In this document: positions 44,761 through 54,973 of the stretch, piece by piece
Position numbering within the stretch: position 1 is the first letter of the stretch
Layout of the letters: every line of letters begins with the position of its first letter
From: Robiginitomaculum sp.
GTDB taxonomy: Bacteria > Pseudomonadota > Alphaproteobacteria > Caulobacterales > Maricaulaceae
DNA length: 64,000 bases
NCBI GenBank assembly: GCA_021776515.1
Contig: JAJFFS010000003.1
Span: forward strand, 1 to 64,000
Direction: 5' to 3'
The notes under the pieces: model-generated
Told to the model about the DNA's origin: nothing
The model's input: only the letters and a program-made list of their open reading frames with translations
Database searches by the model: none
Translations under genes and position numbers: made by a program

Positions 44761-47052
44761 GTGACAAAAGTATCGCGCTTAATGAGTCAAGGAGCAATTT
44801 TCCTGATGGGGAATGGCGTAAATGTACAAACCGGCATAGATGCCCGGTATTCAAAACCGGTAAAACTACTCAGTTCAGCCCTGTTTGGTGCTTTCTTTGC
44901 GGTGGCTATTGTCATTACTATGCTGGGCGCTTTTTTTGCCCTTTCGGGTGCTGGGCGTTTTGGGCCAGGCAGCTCTTTTTTATTAGCAATACTGGTTGGC
45001 AATTTACTGCTTATTTCTGGCTTATCAGGTTATGTGGTAATGCGGTTAGGCCGTTTATGGGTTACCCGAACACGCGATGAAGCAGCGCCCAAACTGCATT
45101 TGCGTTTTGCGGGCATGTTCAGTATGGCCGCCGTACTTCCCGCTGTTATCGTTGCCATATTTTTTGCCGTGGTTTACTCGCGCGGCATTGAATACTGGTT
45201 TTCGGACCGCGTTGGGACATTGACTAACAACATTGTCTCGGTTGCCCGTGCGACGTTGCAGGCGCAAGCTGATGAAGTCACTAGTGAAATTCAGCCAATG
45301 GCTAATGATCTCAATCAGCCTGAGGCTATTAAAAACCTGCAAGACGGGCCTATTCTTTTTACAGATTATCTTCGCTTTCAGGCTGAACGACGTTTTTTTC
45401 AGGCAGCCTATGTGTTGAACCAGGCTGGCTCTGTTTTATCCCGGGTTGAGGGAAGCGACAGCCCCTTGTTTATCGTCCCATCCCCTGAAGCCTTTAGGGC
45501 AACAAGCGAAGGGGGCATAAACCTTCAATTTGATGAACAACAAAATCTCATTCGTGGCCTTATTCGCTTGCGGGGGTATGAAGATGCTTATCTTTATGTG
45601 GTCCGCTTTGCTACTGGCGACAGTTTAAGCACCCTAGCTGAGGCCAGCAACGCGCTGGTTGCTTATCAGGAGGCTGAAAGCAGGCGGGGCAGTCTTACGC
45701 AGTCATTTTCCCTGATCTATCTTGAAACGGCACTTCTGGTGCTCATTGGGGCAGTATGGGTGGGGTTAGCCGCAGCAACACGGATTGTTGTTCCCATAGG
45801 GCGTCTTGCGCAGGCGGCTCAGCATGTCCGTGATGGAGATTTAAAGGCACGCGTCTGGGTTGGCAAAGAAGATGATGAAGTTTCAGAACTTTCACGTGAT
45901 TTCAACGAGATGACCTCACAACTTCTATCACAAAGACAGGAACTAATCACCGCTCATCAGGATACTGAAAGCCGTAGAATTTTTATTGAAACTGTGCTTT
46001 CCGGCGTTAGCGCCGGTGTCCTTGATTTGAATGCAAAGGGAGAAATCAGTTTTGCTAACCCATCCGCCCTTGCCCTGCTTAACTGTGAAGAAGATAAATT
46101 ACAGGGTGAAGTGCTGGAAGTTTGTATTCCAGAATTTACAGCTCTGCTGGAACAAGCCCGGCACTCTTCGGACCGGCGAGCAGAGGGGCAAGTGGAATTA
46201 ACCGGCAATGGCGGCACCATAAATTTGAATACCAAGGTAGCCCCAAGCGGCAGGGGTAAGGGGCATGGCTACGTCATTACATTTGATGATATGAGCCGTG
46301 CCATAGCAGCGCAACGCAGTGCAGCATGGCGCGAAGTGGCGCGCCGTATCGCTCACGAGATCAAAAACCCGCTAACACCGATACAACTTTCCGCTGAACG
46401 CATTCGGCGTAAATTTCGTTCGGAATTAACCACTGATACTGATGTGTTTGACAGATGCGTCAACACGATAGTGCGACAAGTCTCGGATATTGGGCGGATG
46501 GTTGACGAATTTTCGTCTTTTGCGCGGATGCCTGAGCCAAAAAATGCTATTTTTGATCTTGGACAACTGGTGCAGGAAGCTATTTTTACACAGCAGATCG
46601 CATTTCCTGATTTAAAATTTACGACCTCTATTCCCGGTGAGAAACTACAAGGGTGGGGAGATGAAAGACTGGCGGCTCAGGCTGTCGGTAACATTTTAAA
46701 AAATGCCGCTGAGGCCGTATTGGGCAGTGAAAAATCACAACTTAACGGGAAAATAGAGGTTGCTATTGCTGAAACACATCAGGGTAAAACGGTGACGATC
46801 ACCGATAATGGCCCTGGTTGGCCGGCAAGAGGCCGGGAGCGCCTGTTGGAGCCCTATATGACAACCCGTGTCAAAGGTACTGGCCTGGGTCTGGCCATCG
46901 TTAACAGGATTATGGAAGACCATGGCGGCGGCCTCAGCCTTCTCGATAGAGAAGACGGACAGGCTGGGGCTGTGGTGGCGTTAAGGTTTTTAACCCCAAC
47001 CAGTGAAATGGTCGCAAAAAAAGACACTCATAAACAGAAGGGAGAAGCCTGA
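44761..47052 (+). CDS. ntrY: Sensor histidine kinase NtrY
   Basis: This 763-aa inner-membrane kinase has several N-terminal membrane helices around a periplasmic region, a HAMP linker (about 340-395, RIVVPIGRLAQAAQHVRDGD), a PAS domain (about 400-510), the phosphorylated H532 in RRIAHEIKNPLTPIQLS, and a C-terminal ATPase (VTITDNGPGW and GTGLGLAIVNRIM). NtrY pairs with NtrX in nitrogen and redox sensing. A GTG start is given; in-frame ATGs 8 and 16 codons in are possible, the latter after AAGGAG. Confidence 0.95.
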   Translation: MTKVSRLMSQGAIFLMGNGVNVQTGIDARYSKPVKLLSSALFGAFFAVAIVITMLGAFFALSGAGRFGPGSSFLLAILVGNLLLISGLSGYVVMRLGRLWVTRTRDEAAPKLHLRFAGMFSMAAVLPAVIVAIFFAVVYSRGIEYWFSDRVGTLTNNIVSVARATLQAQADEVTSEIQPMANDLNQPEAIKNLQDGPILFTDYLRFQAERRFFQAAYVLNQAGSVLSRVEGSDSPLFIVPSPEAFRATSEGGINLQFDEQQNLIRGLIRLRGYEDAYLYVVRFATGDSLSTLAEASNALVAYQEAESRRGSLTQSFSLIYLETALLVLIGAVWVGLAAATRIVVPIGRLAQAAQHVRDGDLKARVWVGKEDDEVSELSRDFNEMTSQLLSQRQELITAHQDTESRRIFIETVLSGVSAGVLDLNAKGEISFANPSALALLNCEEDKLQGEVLEVCIPEFTALLEQARHSSDRRAEGQVELTGNGGTINLNTKVAPSGRGKGHGYVITFDDMSRAIAAQRSAAWREVARRIAHEIKNPLTPIQLSAERIRRKFRSELTTDTDVFDRCVNTIVRQVSDIGRMVDEFSSFARMPEPKNAIFDLGQLVQEAIFTQQIAFPDLKFTTSIPGEKLQGWGDERLAAQAVGNILKNAAEAVLGSEKSQLNGKIEVAIAETHQGKTVTITDNGPGWPARGRERLLEPYMTTRVKGTGLGLAIVNRIMEDHGGGLSLLDREDGQAGAVVALRFLTPTSEMVAKKDTHKQKGEA

Positions 47053-48446
47053 TGTCCGCTGACATATTAGTTGTTGATGACGAAGAGGATATTCGAGAAC
47101 TGATCGGTGGTATTCTGGAAGATGACGGATATTCCGCACGTACCGCTGATGGTGCCGTCTCGGCCTTGGCGGCAATTTCAGAAAGAAAACCTGCTTTGAT
47201 TGTCCTGGATGTCTGGTTACAGGGAAGCGAACGTGATGGCCTTGGTGTTCTTGAAGAAGTCAAGGCACTTGACCCAGACCTGCCTGTTATCTTGATCTCA
47301 GGCCATGGTACGATAGAAACTGCGGTGAATGCCATTCGCAAGGGCGCTTATGATTTCATTGAAAAGCCGTTTAACAGCGAACGGCTGCTTCTTGTCGTAC
47401 GCCGCGCTCTGGAAGCTTCGCGGCTGAAGCGTGAAAACCTGGACCTGAAGGCAAGTGCTGCCAATGTCTCGGAACTCATTGGTGCTTCCCAGAATATCAA
47501 TACTGTTCGCCAGATTATATCCCGGGTAGCCCGTGCCAACAGCCGGGTGCTGGTGATTGGGCCAATGGGTTCAGGGAAACAACTTGTTGCGCGCAATATT
47601 CATGAACAATCCGAGCGCCGCAATGGTCAATTTGTCTCAATAAATGCTGCTGCTATGACCCCCGATTCAGTGGAGCTTGAGTTGTTTGGCTCTGAAGGTC
47701 AAAAGGGAAAAGTGACCAAGGCAGGCTTGTTTGAACAGGCGCATATGGGCACGCTTTATATTGATGAAGTCGGTGATATGCCGTTAGAGACCCAGAGCAA
47801 GTTACTGCACCTTTTGGTTGCCCAGCGTTTCAGGCGTCTTGGTGGTACAACTGATGTAAAAGTTGATGTCAGGGTCATCAGCTCGACTTCAAAAAACCTT
47901 TCTACATTGATTGCGCAAGGTCATTTTCGTGAAGCCCTGTATCACCGGCTTAATGTTGTGCCTGTTCATGTACCATCTCTGAGTGAACGGCGCGAAGATA
48001 TACCGGCATTGGTCAATTATTTTGTATCGCACCTTTCCGCCGCTGCGGGCAGGCCTACACGCCCAATCAGCGAAGATGTGATGGCTTATTTACAAGCGGC
48101 ACGCTGGCCTGGAAATGTTCGTCAGTTACGCAATAACATTGAACGGATCCTGATACTTTCCAGTGGTAAATCATCCGAACCCCTGACCTTTGAAAATTTA
48201 CCAAAAGAGCAAAATTCTGATGATTCAGAATCCATTTTAGGCACAGAAAAACTGGTTGCTTTTCCTTTGCGGGAAGCTCGACTGGAATTTGAACGTGAGT
48301 ATCTGAAAGTGCAAGTCAGCCGTTTTGGTGGCAATATTTCGCGCACAGCAATGTTTATTGGCATGGAGCGCTCGGCCTTGCATCGCAAGTTAAAATCACT
48401 GGGTATCCAACCCAGAATTGCCAAAAACAATGGTGATTTACTATGA
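47052..48446 (+). CDS. ntrX: Response regulator NtrX
   Basis: This 464-aa regulator has an intact receiver (D9, D10, phospho-acceptor D53, K105 in IEKPF), an AAA+ domain and a Fis-type helix-turn-helix (FGGNISRTAMFIGMERSALH). Walker A is the unusual GPMGSGKQ (170-177). The GAFTGA loop is replaced by a segment around GSEGQKGKVTKAG, as known for NtrX proteins that do not use sigma-54. The start overlaps the ntrY stop by one base, and trkA overlaps its end by four. Confidence 0.95.
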   Translation: MSADILVVDDEEDIRELIGGILEDDGYSARTADGAVSALAAISERKPALIVLDVWLQGSERDGLGVLEEVKALDPDLPVILISGHGTIETAVNAIRKGAYDFIEKPFNSERLLLVVRRALEASRLKRENLDLKASAANVSELIGASQNINTVRQIISRVARANSRVLVIGPMGSGKQLVARNIHEQSERRNGQFVSINAAAMTPDSVELELFGSEGQKGKVTKAGLFEQAHMGTLYIDEVGDMPLETQSKLLHLLVAQRFRRLGGTTDVKVDVRVISSTSKNLSTLIAQGHFREALYHRLNVVPVHVPSLSERREDIPALVNYFVSHLSAAAGRPTRPISEDVMAYLQAARWPGNVRQLRNNIERILILSSGKSSEPLTFENLPKEQNSDDSESILGTEKLVAFPLREARLEFEREYLKVQVSRFGGNISRTAMFIGMERSALHRKLKSLGIQPRIAKNNGDLL

Positions 48447-49816
48447 AGGTTATCGTTTGCGGAGCCGGGCGGGTTGGCTATGGCATTGCCAGTCAACTAT
48501 CCAATGAAAACAATGAAGTCACGGTTATCGACCTTTCTCCACAACTGGTACAGCAAATTTCTACGGATCTGGATGTTCGTGGTGTCGTCGGGCATGGGTC
48601 GCACCCCGATGTACTGGTTCGCGCCGGCATAGAAGATGCCGATATGATTGTTGCGGCAACGTATCTGGATGAAGTTAATATGGTTTCCTGCCAGATTGCT
48701 CACTCACTATTTAATGTCCCCATCAAGATTGCCCGCGTAAGAGCACAAGCTTATTTGAGCAAAGCCTGGCAGGACTTGTTCTCAAACAAAAACATGCCTA
48801 TCGACGTGGTGATTTCACCTGAAATAGAAGTAGCAAGAACCATACTGCAACGTATCTCTACACCAGGCGCATTTATGACGGTGCCTTTCGCCGGGGGGCA
48901 AATCAAACTTCTTGGAGTGCGCCTTTTAGAGGATTGCCCGGTTTCCAATACAGCGTTGTCACAGCTAACCGAGTTGTTTCCTGACCTGAACGCCATGATT
49001 GTCGGGGTAAAGCGTGAGGGAAAGCTTTTTGTACCCAAAGGTAAGGATCAGGTGCTTGTTGGGGACGAGGTTTATGTTGTCGCTCAGGAAGAGCAGGTCG
49101 CCCGTACCCTGGATATTTTTGGTCGCAAGGAAGAGCGAGGCCAAAAAGTGATTATGGTTGGTTCCGGTAATATTGGCATACATGTAGCCAAGCAACTGGA
49201 AAAAATACCGGGTATCCGGGTTCGTGCTATTGAGCAAGATGCCAATCAGGCGGAGCAGGCATCCATCGCCCTCAATCGTACTGTTGTACTGAATGGCGAT
49301 GGTCTGGATAGAAATGTTTTGCTGGAAGCCGGGGTCAATGAAGCTGATATAACCCTTGCCCTGACTAATGATGACCGGGTTAATGTACTGGTTGCCGGGT
49401 TGGCTAAAGAAGCCGGAGTGCGCAGATCATTATGTCTGGTAAATGACCGCACATTGGACCTTTTAAAAGAACCGTTGGGCATTGATGTTTTTATTGATCC
49501 TCGTGAAACTACGATTTCGACGATATTGCAACATGTGCGACGAGGCCGCATTATTTCTGTACGCTCCATTGAAGACGGCGAGGCTGAGGCTATCGAGGCG
49601 GTAGCATTAGCAACATCGGCATTGGTGGGGCGTCCGTTGCGCGATGTTGATATTCCTGATGGGGTAAAGGTTGCTGCGGTGCAAAGGGGGGAACAATTAC
49701 TCTTTCCAAATGGTGATTTTGTCATCAAGGCTGGCGACCATGTGGTGCTGTTTGCCGAAAAAGACGCTGTGCCAAGTGTTGAAAAAATGTTCCGGGTCAG
49801 TCGCAATTATGTATAG
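48443..49816 (+). CDS. trkA: Trk system potassium transporter, NAD-binding subunit TrkA
   Basis: This 457-aa cytoplasmic regulator has two RCK repeats, each with a Rossmann start: VIVCGAGRVGYGIASQL at the N-terminus and VIMVGSGNIGIHVAKQL near residue 235. Each is followed by a TrkA-C domain. It binds NAD(H) and gates the TrkH channel. Its position after ntrX and before trkH is standard for alphaproteobacteria. Confidence 0.97.
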   Translation: MKVIVCGAGRVGYGIASQLSNENNEVTVIDLSPQLVQQISTDLDVRGVVGHGSHPDVLVRAGIEDADMIVAATYLDEVNMVSCQIAHSLFNVPIKIARVRAQAYLSKAWQDLFSNKNMPIDVVISPEIEVARTILQRISTPGAFMTVPFAGGQIKLLGVRLLEDCPVSNTALSQLTELFPDLNAMIVGVKREGKLFVPKGKDQVLVGDEVYVVAQEEQVARTLDIFGRKEERGQKVIMVGSGNIGIHVAKQLEKIPGIRVRAIEQDANQAEQASIALNRTVVLNGDGLDRNVLLEAGVNEADITLALTNDDRVNVLVAGLAKEAGVRRSLCLVNDRTLDLLKEPLGIDVFIDPRETTISTILQHVRRGRIISVRSIEDGEAEAIEAVALATSALVGRPLRDVDIPDGVKVAAVQRGEQLLFPNGDFVIKAGDHVVLFAEKDAVPSVEKMFRVSRNYV

Positions 49817-49837
49817 CCTTACAGCGGGTGCTGCTTC

Positions 49838-51247
49838 ATGAGCGGTTTATGGCGTATTTTGGCATTTATCCCCGCACTTCTGGCGCTAAACTCGGCCATA
49901 GGCTGGAGATTGGCTGCTACACAAAACGATACTAAAGTTGCGTTTGGGTTTGCACTCTCGGTCATTGTATGCGGGACTTTGGCTCTTATTCTTACCTTGG
50001 GAGAACGAGGTGTACGCCGTTCTGGTGGGGTCCGTAGTGCATTAATGCTGATGCTGGTGGCCTGGATCGGAACACCGGCACTGGCGGCCATGCCCCTGAT
50101 GATGGCCGAAGAGCAAATACCCTTTATTCTGGCCTATGCTGATGCCATGGCACAACTAACAACAACGGGTGGGCAAATTCTTGATTTTGACGTGGATCAT
50201 GGCGCCATCACGTATTGGCGAGGGTCGTTACAATGGCTGGGGGGGTACTTATCCATTCTGCTGGCTCTTTCTGTTCTGGCACCGTTTAATTTAACTGGGC
50301 CAGGGGTGTACCGATCCCCATTGTTGACTGTTGAGAAGGAAGATATTTCTGCTCGTATCGGATCGCTTTCCCTGATTGTTGTCATTGCCTATGGCATTGC
50401 TAGCCTGGGGGTTTTAATTTGGTTGCTGTTGGCAGGGGCAACATTCTTTAATGCGCTGATTGCCATGTTTGGTGCGATTTCAACTGGCGGCATTCTGCCA
50501 AATGTAGATTCTTTTGACGCCGTTGCGGGTAATGTGGGGGCCTGGGGTGGTGCGCTGGGCATGCTCGTTGGGGCCACAAGTTTTGCCATGCACTGGGAGA
50601 TTAAAAGAGGCCGGGTAAACCATTTCAATGACCCTGAAACCCTGGGGGTTTTGATGATGGCCGCATTGTCCGCAGGTGCCTTGTTTCTGGTTGGATCGCG
50701 GTTCGGCCCGGCGCTGTTAAATGGTATTTCGCTTGCCACAACCAATGCTACGCCCATGACAGCAGGAGGCACTGAAATACTACCCTTGCCCATTACCATG
50801 AGCATCGTGCTGGTTGGTGGTGCCGCATTATCAACCGCAGGCGGTGTAAAAATAATACGTTTTCTTCTTCTTTTTCGCCGTACCAGTGCCGAGCTTTACA
50901 AACTTAGCCATCCATCAGCCACAAAACTGACGCGATTTCGTGGTCAAACCATTCCCGAAAGCAGCTTCACCAATTTATGGGTTTATGTATTGGGTTATGC
51001 AGGGGTGCTAGGTATTTTGATTGTAACAGTAGCGGCATTTGGTTCCAGCTTTGAAGTGGCAAGCAATGCCGCCATAGCCGCAATATCCAATGCCGGGCCA
51101 TCTTTTCTGGCTGGTTCAGGGATGCCAGGTGACTTTTCTGAACTATCGACACCCGCAATTATGGCGTTAAGTGCCGGGATGGCGCTGGGCCGTTTTGAAA
51201 TTCTGGCGGTTCTGGCCTTTCTTTCACCTGAATTTTGGAGGACTTGA
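49838..51247 (+). CDS. trkH: Trk potassium transporter, membrane subunit TrkH
   Basis: This 469-aa membrane protein has four pore-loop repeats, visible as AQLTTTGGQ, FGAISTGGI, TPMTAGGTE and ISNAGPSF, between hydrophobic helices, as in KtrB/TrkH channels. It works with TrkA. The last codons overlap the upstream reach of the next reading frame, whose real start lies six bases after the trkH stop. Confidence 0.95.
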   Translation: MSGLWRILAFIPALLALNSAIGWRLAATQNDTKVAFGFALSVIVCGTLALILTLGERGVRRSGGVRSALMLMLVAWIGTPALAAMPLMMAEEQIPFILAYADAMAQLTTTGGQILDFDVDHGAITYWRGSLQWLGGYLSILLALSVLAPFNLTGPGVYRSPLLTVEKEDISARIGSLSLIVVIAYGIASLGVLIWLLLAGATFFNALIAMFGAISTGGILPNVDSFDAVAGNVGAWGGALGMLVGATSFAMHWEIKRGRVNHFNDPETLGVLMMAALSAGALFLVGSRFGPALLNGISLATTNATPMTAGGTEILPLPITMSIVLVGGAALSTAGGVKIIRFLLLFRRTSAELYKLSHPSATKLTRFRGQTIPESSFTNLWVYVLGYAGVLGILIVTVAAFGSSFEVASNAAIAAISNAGPSFLAGSGMPGDFSELSTPAIMALSAGMALGRFEILAVLAFLSPEFWRT

Positions 51248-51252
51248 AAACC

Positions 51253-52104
51253 ATGTCGAGAATTGCCTACGTAAACGGTGCCTATGTACCGCACAATCAG
51301 GCCAGCGTTCATATCGAAGATCGCGGCTATCAGTTTGCTGATGGCGTTTACGAAGTCTGGGCTGTGCGAAACGGAAGGTTGTTCGATAGCGAAGGGCATT
51401 TTCGCCGTCTTAGCCGTTCTTTGGGGGAATTAGAGATTGCTACGCCGATGGCAGATCAATCACTGTCGCATGTCTTGCGCGAAGTTGTGCGCAAAAACCG
51501 GGTAAAAAACGGGTTGGTCTACCTTCAGATTACCCGGGGCGTAGCGCCGCGTGATCATGCCTTTCCGAAGGGAATTGTTCCCTCAATTGTTATCACATCA
51601 AAAAGCATGAATACACAACTGGCTGATAAAACAGCGAAAATCGGTATTGCTGTTGCCACCATGAAGGATGAACGCTGGGCGCGGTGCGATATTAAATCTG
51701 TGAGCTTATTGCCAAATATTCTTGCCAAACAGGCTGCTTACGAAAAAGGCGCGCTTGAAGCCTGGATGGTGGACGATGAGGGGTTAATAACCGAAGGCGC
51801 ATCCTCGAATGCCTGGATAGTGACCAAAGAAGGGGTGCTGACTACCCGAAGCCTGTCTTCCGACATTTTGGGTGGGATTACGCGAGAGAGAGTTTTGGCG
51901 CTGGCGGCGCAGAGGCAGTTAAAAGTGGATGAGCGAGCATTTTCCGCCTCCGAGGCTTGCGAGGCACGCGAAGCCTTTATTACCTCAGCAATAAACATGG
52001 TTACGCCGGTCATTAAACTGGATAATCAAGCTATTGGCGAAGGCAAGCCGGGCCCTTTAGCCAGTGCCTTGCGCAAAGATTACTTGCAAAGTGCGGCAAC
52101 TTAA
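51253..52104 (+). CDS. dat: D-amino-acid transaminase (class IV aminotransferase)
   Basis: This 283-aa fold-type IV PLP enzyme has the PLP Lys in CDIKSVSLLPNILAKQAAYE and the signature ITEGASSNAWIV. The N-terminus (MSRIAYVNGAYVPHNQASVH) with IEDRGYQFADGVYEVW is close to D-alanine transaminases, which exchange D-Ala and D-Glu for cell wall use. A branched-chain or aminodeoxychorismate role cannot be excluded. GGAGG lies 11 bases before this ATG. Confidence 0.88.
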   Translation: MSRIAYVNGAYVPHNQASVHIEDRGYQFADGVYEVWAVRNGRLFDSEGHFRRLSRSLGELEIATPMADQSLSHVLREVVRKNRVKNGLVYLQITRGVAPRDHAFPKGIVPSIVITSKSMNTQLADKTAKIGIAVATMKDERWARCDIKSVSLLPNILAKQAAYEKGALEAWMVDDEGLITEGASSNAWIVTKEGVLTTRSLSSDILGGITRERVLALAAQRQLKVDERAFSASEACEAREAFITSAINMVTPVIKLDNQAIGEGKPGPLASALRKDYLQSAAT

Positions 52105-52215
52105 CGCAGACAGTTTGCTATACACGCTTTGGCGTGGTTATGACGTACGATAAACACAAACAGACTGCGAACCGGTTCCCGGATTAAACATTCGGCCCGC
52201 AAACGGAGCAAGGCA

Positions 52216-52479
52216 ATGGCTGGCGAAAAAAAACAAAATCTGCAAGACACTTTTCTGAATTCCTTAAGAAAAACAAAAACCCCACTTACAATTTTTCTCG
52301 TTAATGGCGTGAAACTGCAAGGTATAGTTACCTGGTTTGATAACTTCTGCGTGCTTTTGCGCCGTGATGGCAATTCGCAACTGGTGTACAAACACGCAAT
52401 TTCAACAATCATGCCTTCTGCACCTGTTTCCCTGTTTGAGCCTGAAGGCGAAGATGAAAACGGTGATGACACCGCGTGA
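52216..52479 (+). CDS. hfq: RNA chaperone Hfq
   Basis: This 87-aa hexameric Sm-like protein matches small RNAs to mRNAs. The Sm1 motif is [20 protein letters not shown] and Sm2 ends in [10 protein letters not shown]. The short acidic tail ([13 protein letters not shown]) is typical of alphaproteobacteria. GGAGC lies about eight bases upstream. The stop overlaps the hflX GTG start by four bases. Confidence 0.98.
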   Translation: MAGEKKQNLQDTFLNSLRKTKTPLTIFLVNGVKLQGIVTWFDNFCVLLRRDGNSQLVYKHAISTIMPSAPVSLFEPEGEDENGDDTA

Positions 52480-53780
52480 ATGTTTCGTCTGATGCACAAA
52501 GCCGGGCGATTGTTATCGTTCCGGTTCTGGCAAAAACAAAACGTGACCCGGTTATTCAACGCGAAGAAGCGACAGGGCTAGCTCTGGCTCTAGGCCTTGA
52601 AGTTGCCGAATCTCGTATCGTTCAAATACGTAAAGCCCGCGCCGCAACTTTGCTTGGCATGGGGGTGATCGAATCATTGCACGACGATCTGAAATCTTTA
52701 AATGCAGGACTTCTGGTTGTTGATGCTGCCTTAACGCCAGTGCAACAGCGCAATCTTGAAAAAGCGCTTGATGTTAAGGTTATAGACCGCACCGGAACCA
52801 TATTAGAAATTTTTGCCTTGCGAGCGCAAACCAAAGAGGGGCGTTTGCAGGTGGAGTTAGCGCGGCTGACCTATGAGCGATCGAGGCTGGTGCGTACCTG
52901 GACCCATTTGGAACGTCAACGCGGTGGCAAGGGGTTTTTGGCCGGACCGGGGGAGCGTCAGCTGGAAACCGACCGGCGCTTGCTGGGACAAAGGATCACA
53001 CGATTACGCCGCAGTCTGGAGGATGTGCGCCGAACGCGTGGGCTTCATCGTTCCGCACGTCAACGCGTGCCATACCCAATTGTAGCCCTTGTTGGTTATA
53101 CAAATGCTGGAAAGTCAACACTTTTCAATGCGCTATGCGGCACAAAAATGCTGGCAGAGGATATGCTGTTTGCCACGCTGGATCCGGCCATGCGCCTTAT
53201 CACCTTGAATAAGGGGCGTGAGGCAATTCTCTCAGATACGGTGGGCTTTATCTCTGATTTGCCGACAGAGCTTATTGCTGCTTTTCGCGCCACACTTGAA
53301 GAGGTGCTCGAAGCCGACCTTATCGTGCATGTGCGCGATATTGCCTCAAAGCAAAGTGCCGAACAGCGTGATGATGTGAACGCCATACTGGAGCAGTTGT
53401 TCGCTAGTCAGGGCGAAGCTATTCCGGTTTTGGAGGTCTGGAACAAAATTGACATGGTGGAAGAGGCTGAAAGGCCACATTTGCAGGCGCAGGCAAACTC
53501 GATAACGCCCAGCCCGGTGCTGCTGTCTGCAATAACGGGGCAGGGGCTGGAGACACTAAAGCAAGGCATAGAAGACATTCTGTCCCGTGGCACGGTCATC
53601 CTTCGCATAACCGTGCCAGCCGGGGAGGGGCGTATCAGCCCGTGGATATGCCGCAATGGAACGCTATTGGACACACAGATTGATGAAACGGGTGCGCAGA
53701 CATTATTGGCGCAACTGGACGTTAAAAACATCGGTGCGCTCGATGCTACATTTCCGATGTTAACACACGAGCGAGTTTAA
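52476..53780 (+). CDS. hflX: GTPase HflX
   Basis: This 434-aa ribosome-associated GTPase starts at a GTG overlapping the hfq stop. It has the N-terminal HflX domain ([20 protein letters not shown] and [20 protein letters not shown]), the G1 loop [15 protein letters not shown]3 DTVGFI and G4 NKID. The hfq-hflX pair is conserved. It splits stalled ribosomes in stress. A REP-like palindrome follows 49 bases after the stop. Confidence 0.97.
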   Translation: MNVSSDAQSRAIVIVPVLAKTKRDPVIQREEATGLALALGLEVAESRIVQIRKARAATLLGMGVIESLHDDLKSLNAGLLVVDAALTPVQQRNLEKALDVKVIDRTGTILEIFALRAQTKEGRLQVELARLTYERSRLVRTWTHLERQRGGKGFLAGPGERQLETDRRLLGQRITRLRRSLEDVRRTRGLHRSARQRVPYPIVALVGYTNAGKSTLFNALCGTKMLAEDMLFATLDPAMRLITLNKGREAILSDTVGFISDLPTELIAAFRATLEEVLEADLIVHVRDIASKQSAEQRDDVNAILEQLFASQGEAIPVLEVWNKIDMVEEAERPHLQAQANSITPSPVLLSAITGQGLETLKQGIEDILSRGTVILRITVPAGEGRISPWICRNGTLLDTQIDETGAQTLLAQLDVKNIGALDATFPMLTHERV

Positions 53781-53829
53781 GTCATAAGAGTTTACAAATA
53801 GTCGAAGGGGAATTGTGAGGGCTAACAGC

Positions 53830-53852
53830 CATCCTTCGACAAGCTCAGGATG
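53830..53852 (-). repeat. REP-like 23-bp palindrome, copy D
   Basis: The reverse-orientation copy (CATCCT-TCGACAAGCTC-AGGATG) lies between the convergent hflX and mazG genes. It is the same element as the copies at 4197 and 58509-59099. Confidence 0.9.
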
Positions 53853-53893
53853 AGGTAGCAAAGGCGCTTCATGTCACCTCAGTAAACTACACC

Positions 53894-53939
53894 CTCATGC
53901 TGAGGGATTGCATTTATGCAATTGTCTCGAAGCATGGAG
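53894..53939. repeat. Long-form palindrome related to the 23-bp REP
   Basis: Outer arms CTCATGCT and AGCATGGAG enclose GAGGG on one side and TGTCTCGA on the other, with an inner hairpin ATTGCAT-TT-ATGCAAT. The outline CTCATnCTGAGG...GTCTCGAAGnATGAG is a common dispersed repeat form in Rhizobiales. The short REP looks like the same element with the apical hairpin removed. It lies between hflX and mazG, 41 bases past copy D. Confidence 0.65.
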
Positions 53940-53978
53940 TAAAAAACATAAGTGTAATTCAATTCGGTATTATGCGAT

Positions 53979-54782
53979 TTATGCCTCTCTCTCACGTTTT
54001 TTAGCCTCAACCCAAAACGCCTCCATTTCGTCCAGACTGGCGTCTTTGGGTGTTTTGCCTGTCTGCGCAAGGCGTTTTTCTATCCAGGAAAAACGTCGTT
54101 CAAATTTTTTATTTGAACTAGCCAATGCGGCATTGGCATCTACATTTAATTTTCGTGCCAAGTTCGTGCAAACAAACAATATATCACCAAGTTCTTCAGC
54201 AATATGGTCGTTGTGTTCCGGAGCTATAATGGCCTCTGACAGCTCAGCAATTTCCTCTTCCAGTTTATCAAAAACCGGCTGTAATGACGGCCAGTCAAAA
54301 CCAACGCGGGCGGCACGTTCCTGTAGTTTTTGCGAGCGCTGCAAGGCGGGCAGGGTGCGGGCAATACCATCAAGCACGCTGTCTGGTGTGGTTTTTTGTA
54401 TGGATTTTTCAGCCCGTTCGCGTTCCTTGTGGCGCTCCCAGGCACCCGGAATTGCTCCCGCGTTTAATTGTTCAGCATTTCCAAAGACATGAGGGTGACG
54501 GCGTTCCATCTTGTCGCAAATGCCTGTCACAACATCATCCAGGGTAAAGGCACTTGTTTCTTCGGCCATTTGCGCATGAAAAACTACCTGAAACAGCAAA
54601 TCACCCAGTTCTTCACGCAAATCATCCATATCCTTGCGTTCAATGGCATCGGCAACTTCATAGGCTTCTTCAATGGTGTAGGGGGCTATAGTGTCAAAAT
54701 TTTGTGCCAGATCCCAGGGACAGCCGTCTTTGGGGGTACGCAAACGCGCCATAATGGACTGTAGTTTTACTAGTGATGTCAT
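53979..54782 (-). CDS. mazG: Nucleoside triphosphate pyrophosphohydrolase MazG
   Basis: This 267-aa protein has two tandem MazG domains. The first has the metal site in EEAYEVADAI and EELGDLLFQVVFHAQM; the second is EELGDILFVCTNLARKLNVD. LRTPKDGCPWDLAQNFDTI near the N-terminus is diagnostic. It hydrolyses NTPs to NMPs and clears abnormal nucleotides. I chose MTSLVKLQ as the start, six codons inside the longest frame. The 170-base AT-rich gap behind it holds nothing recognised. Confidence 0.96.
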   Translation of the reverse strand: MTSLVKLQSIMARLRTPKDGCPWDLAQNFDTIAPYTIEEAYEVADAIERKDMDDLREELGDLLFQVVFHAQMAEETSAFTLDDVVTGICDKMERRHPHVFGNAEQLNAGAIPGAWERHKERERAEKSIQKTTPDSVLDGIARTLPALQRSQKLQERAARVGFDWPSLQPVFDKLEEEIAELSEAIIAPEHNDHIAEELGDILFVCTNLARKLNVDANAALASSNKKFERRFSWIEKRLAQTGKTPKDASLDEMEAFWVEAKKREREA

Positions 54783-54973
54783 ATTACCACTCAAGGGCAA
54801 GTTGCGATAACTGGCAAGCCGATTTATTTTATTTCATCTACGATAGGGCAATTATTACAAACTAATGTCTATGTTTCACACGCATCAATAAGGCGCATAA
54901 TATATATTATGTGTTGTTATTAGCAAAGGAAATGTAATAAAACAAGGCATTTGCTTTAATACGCTGTCTTTGA

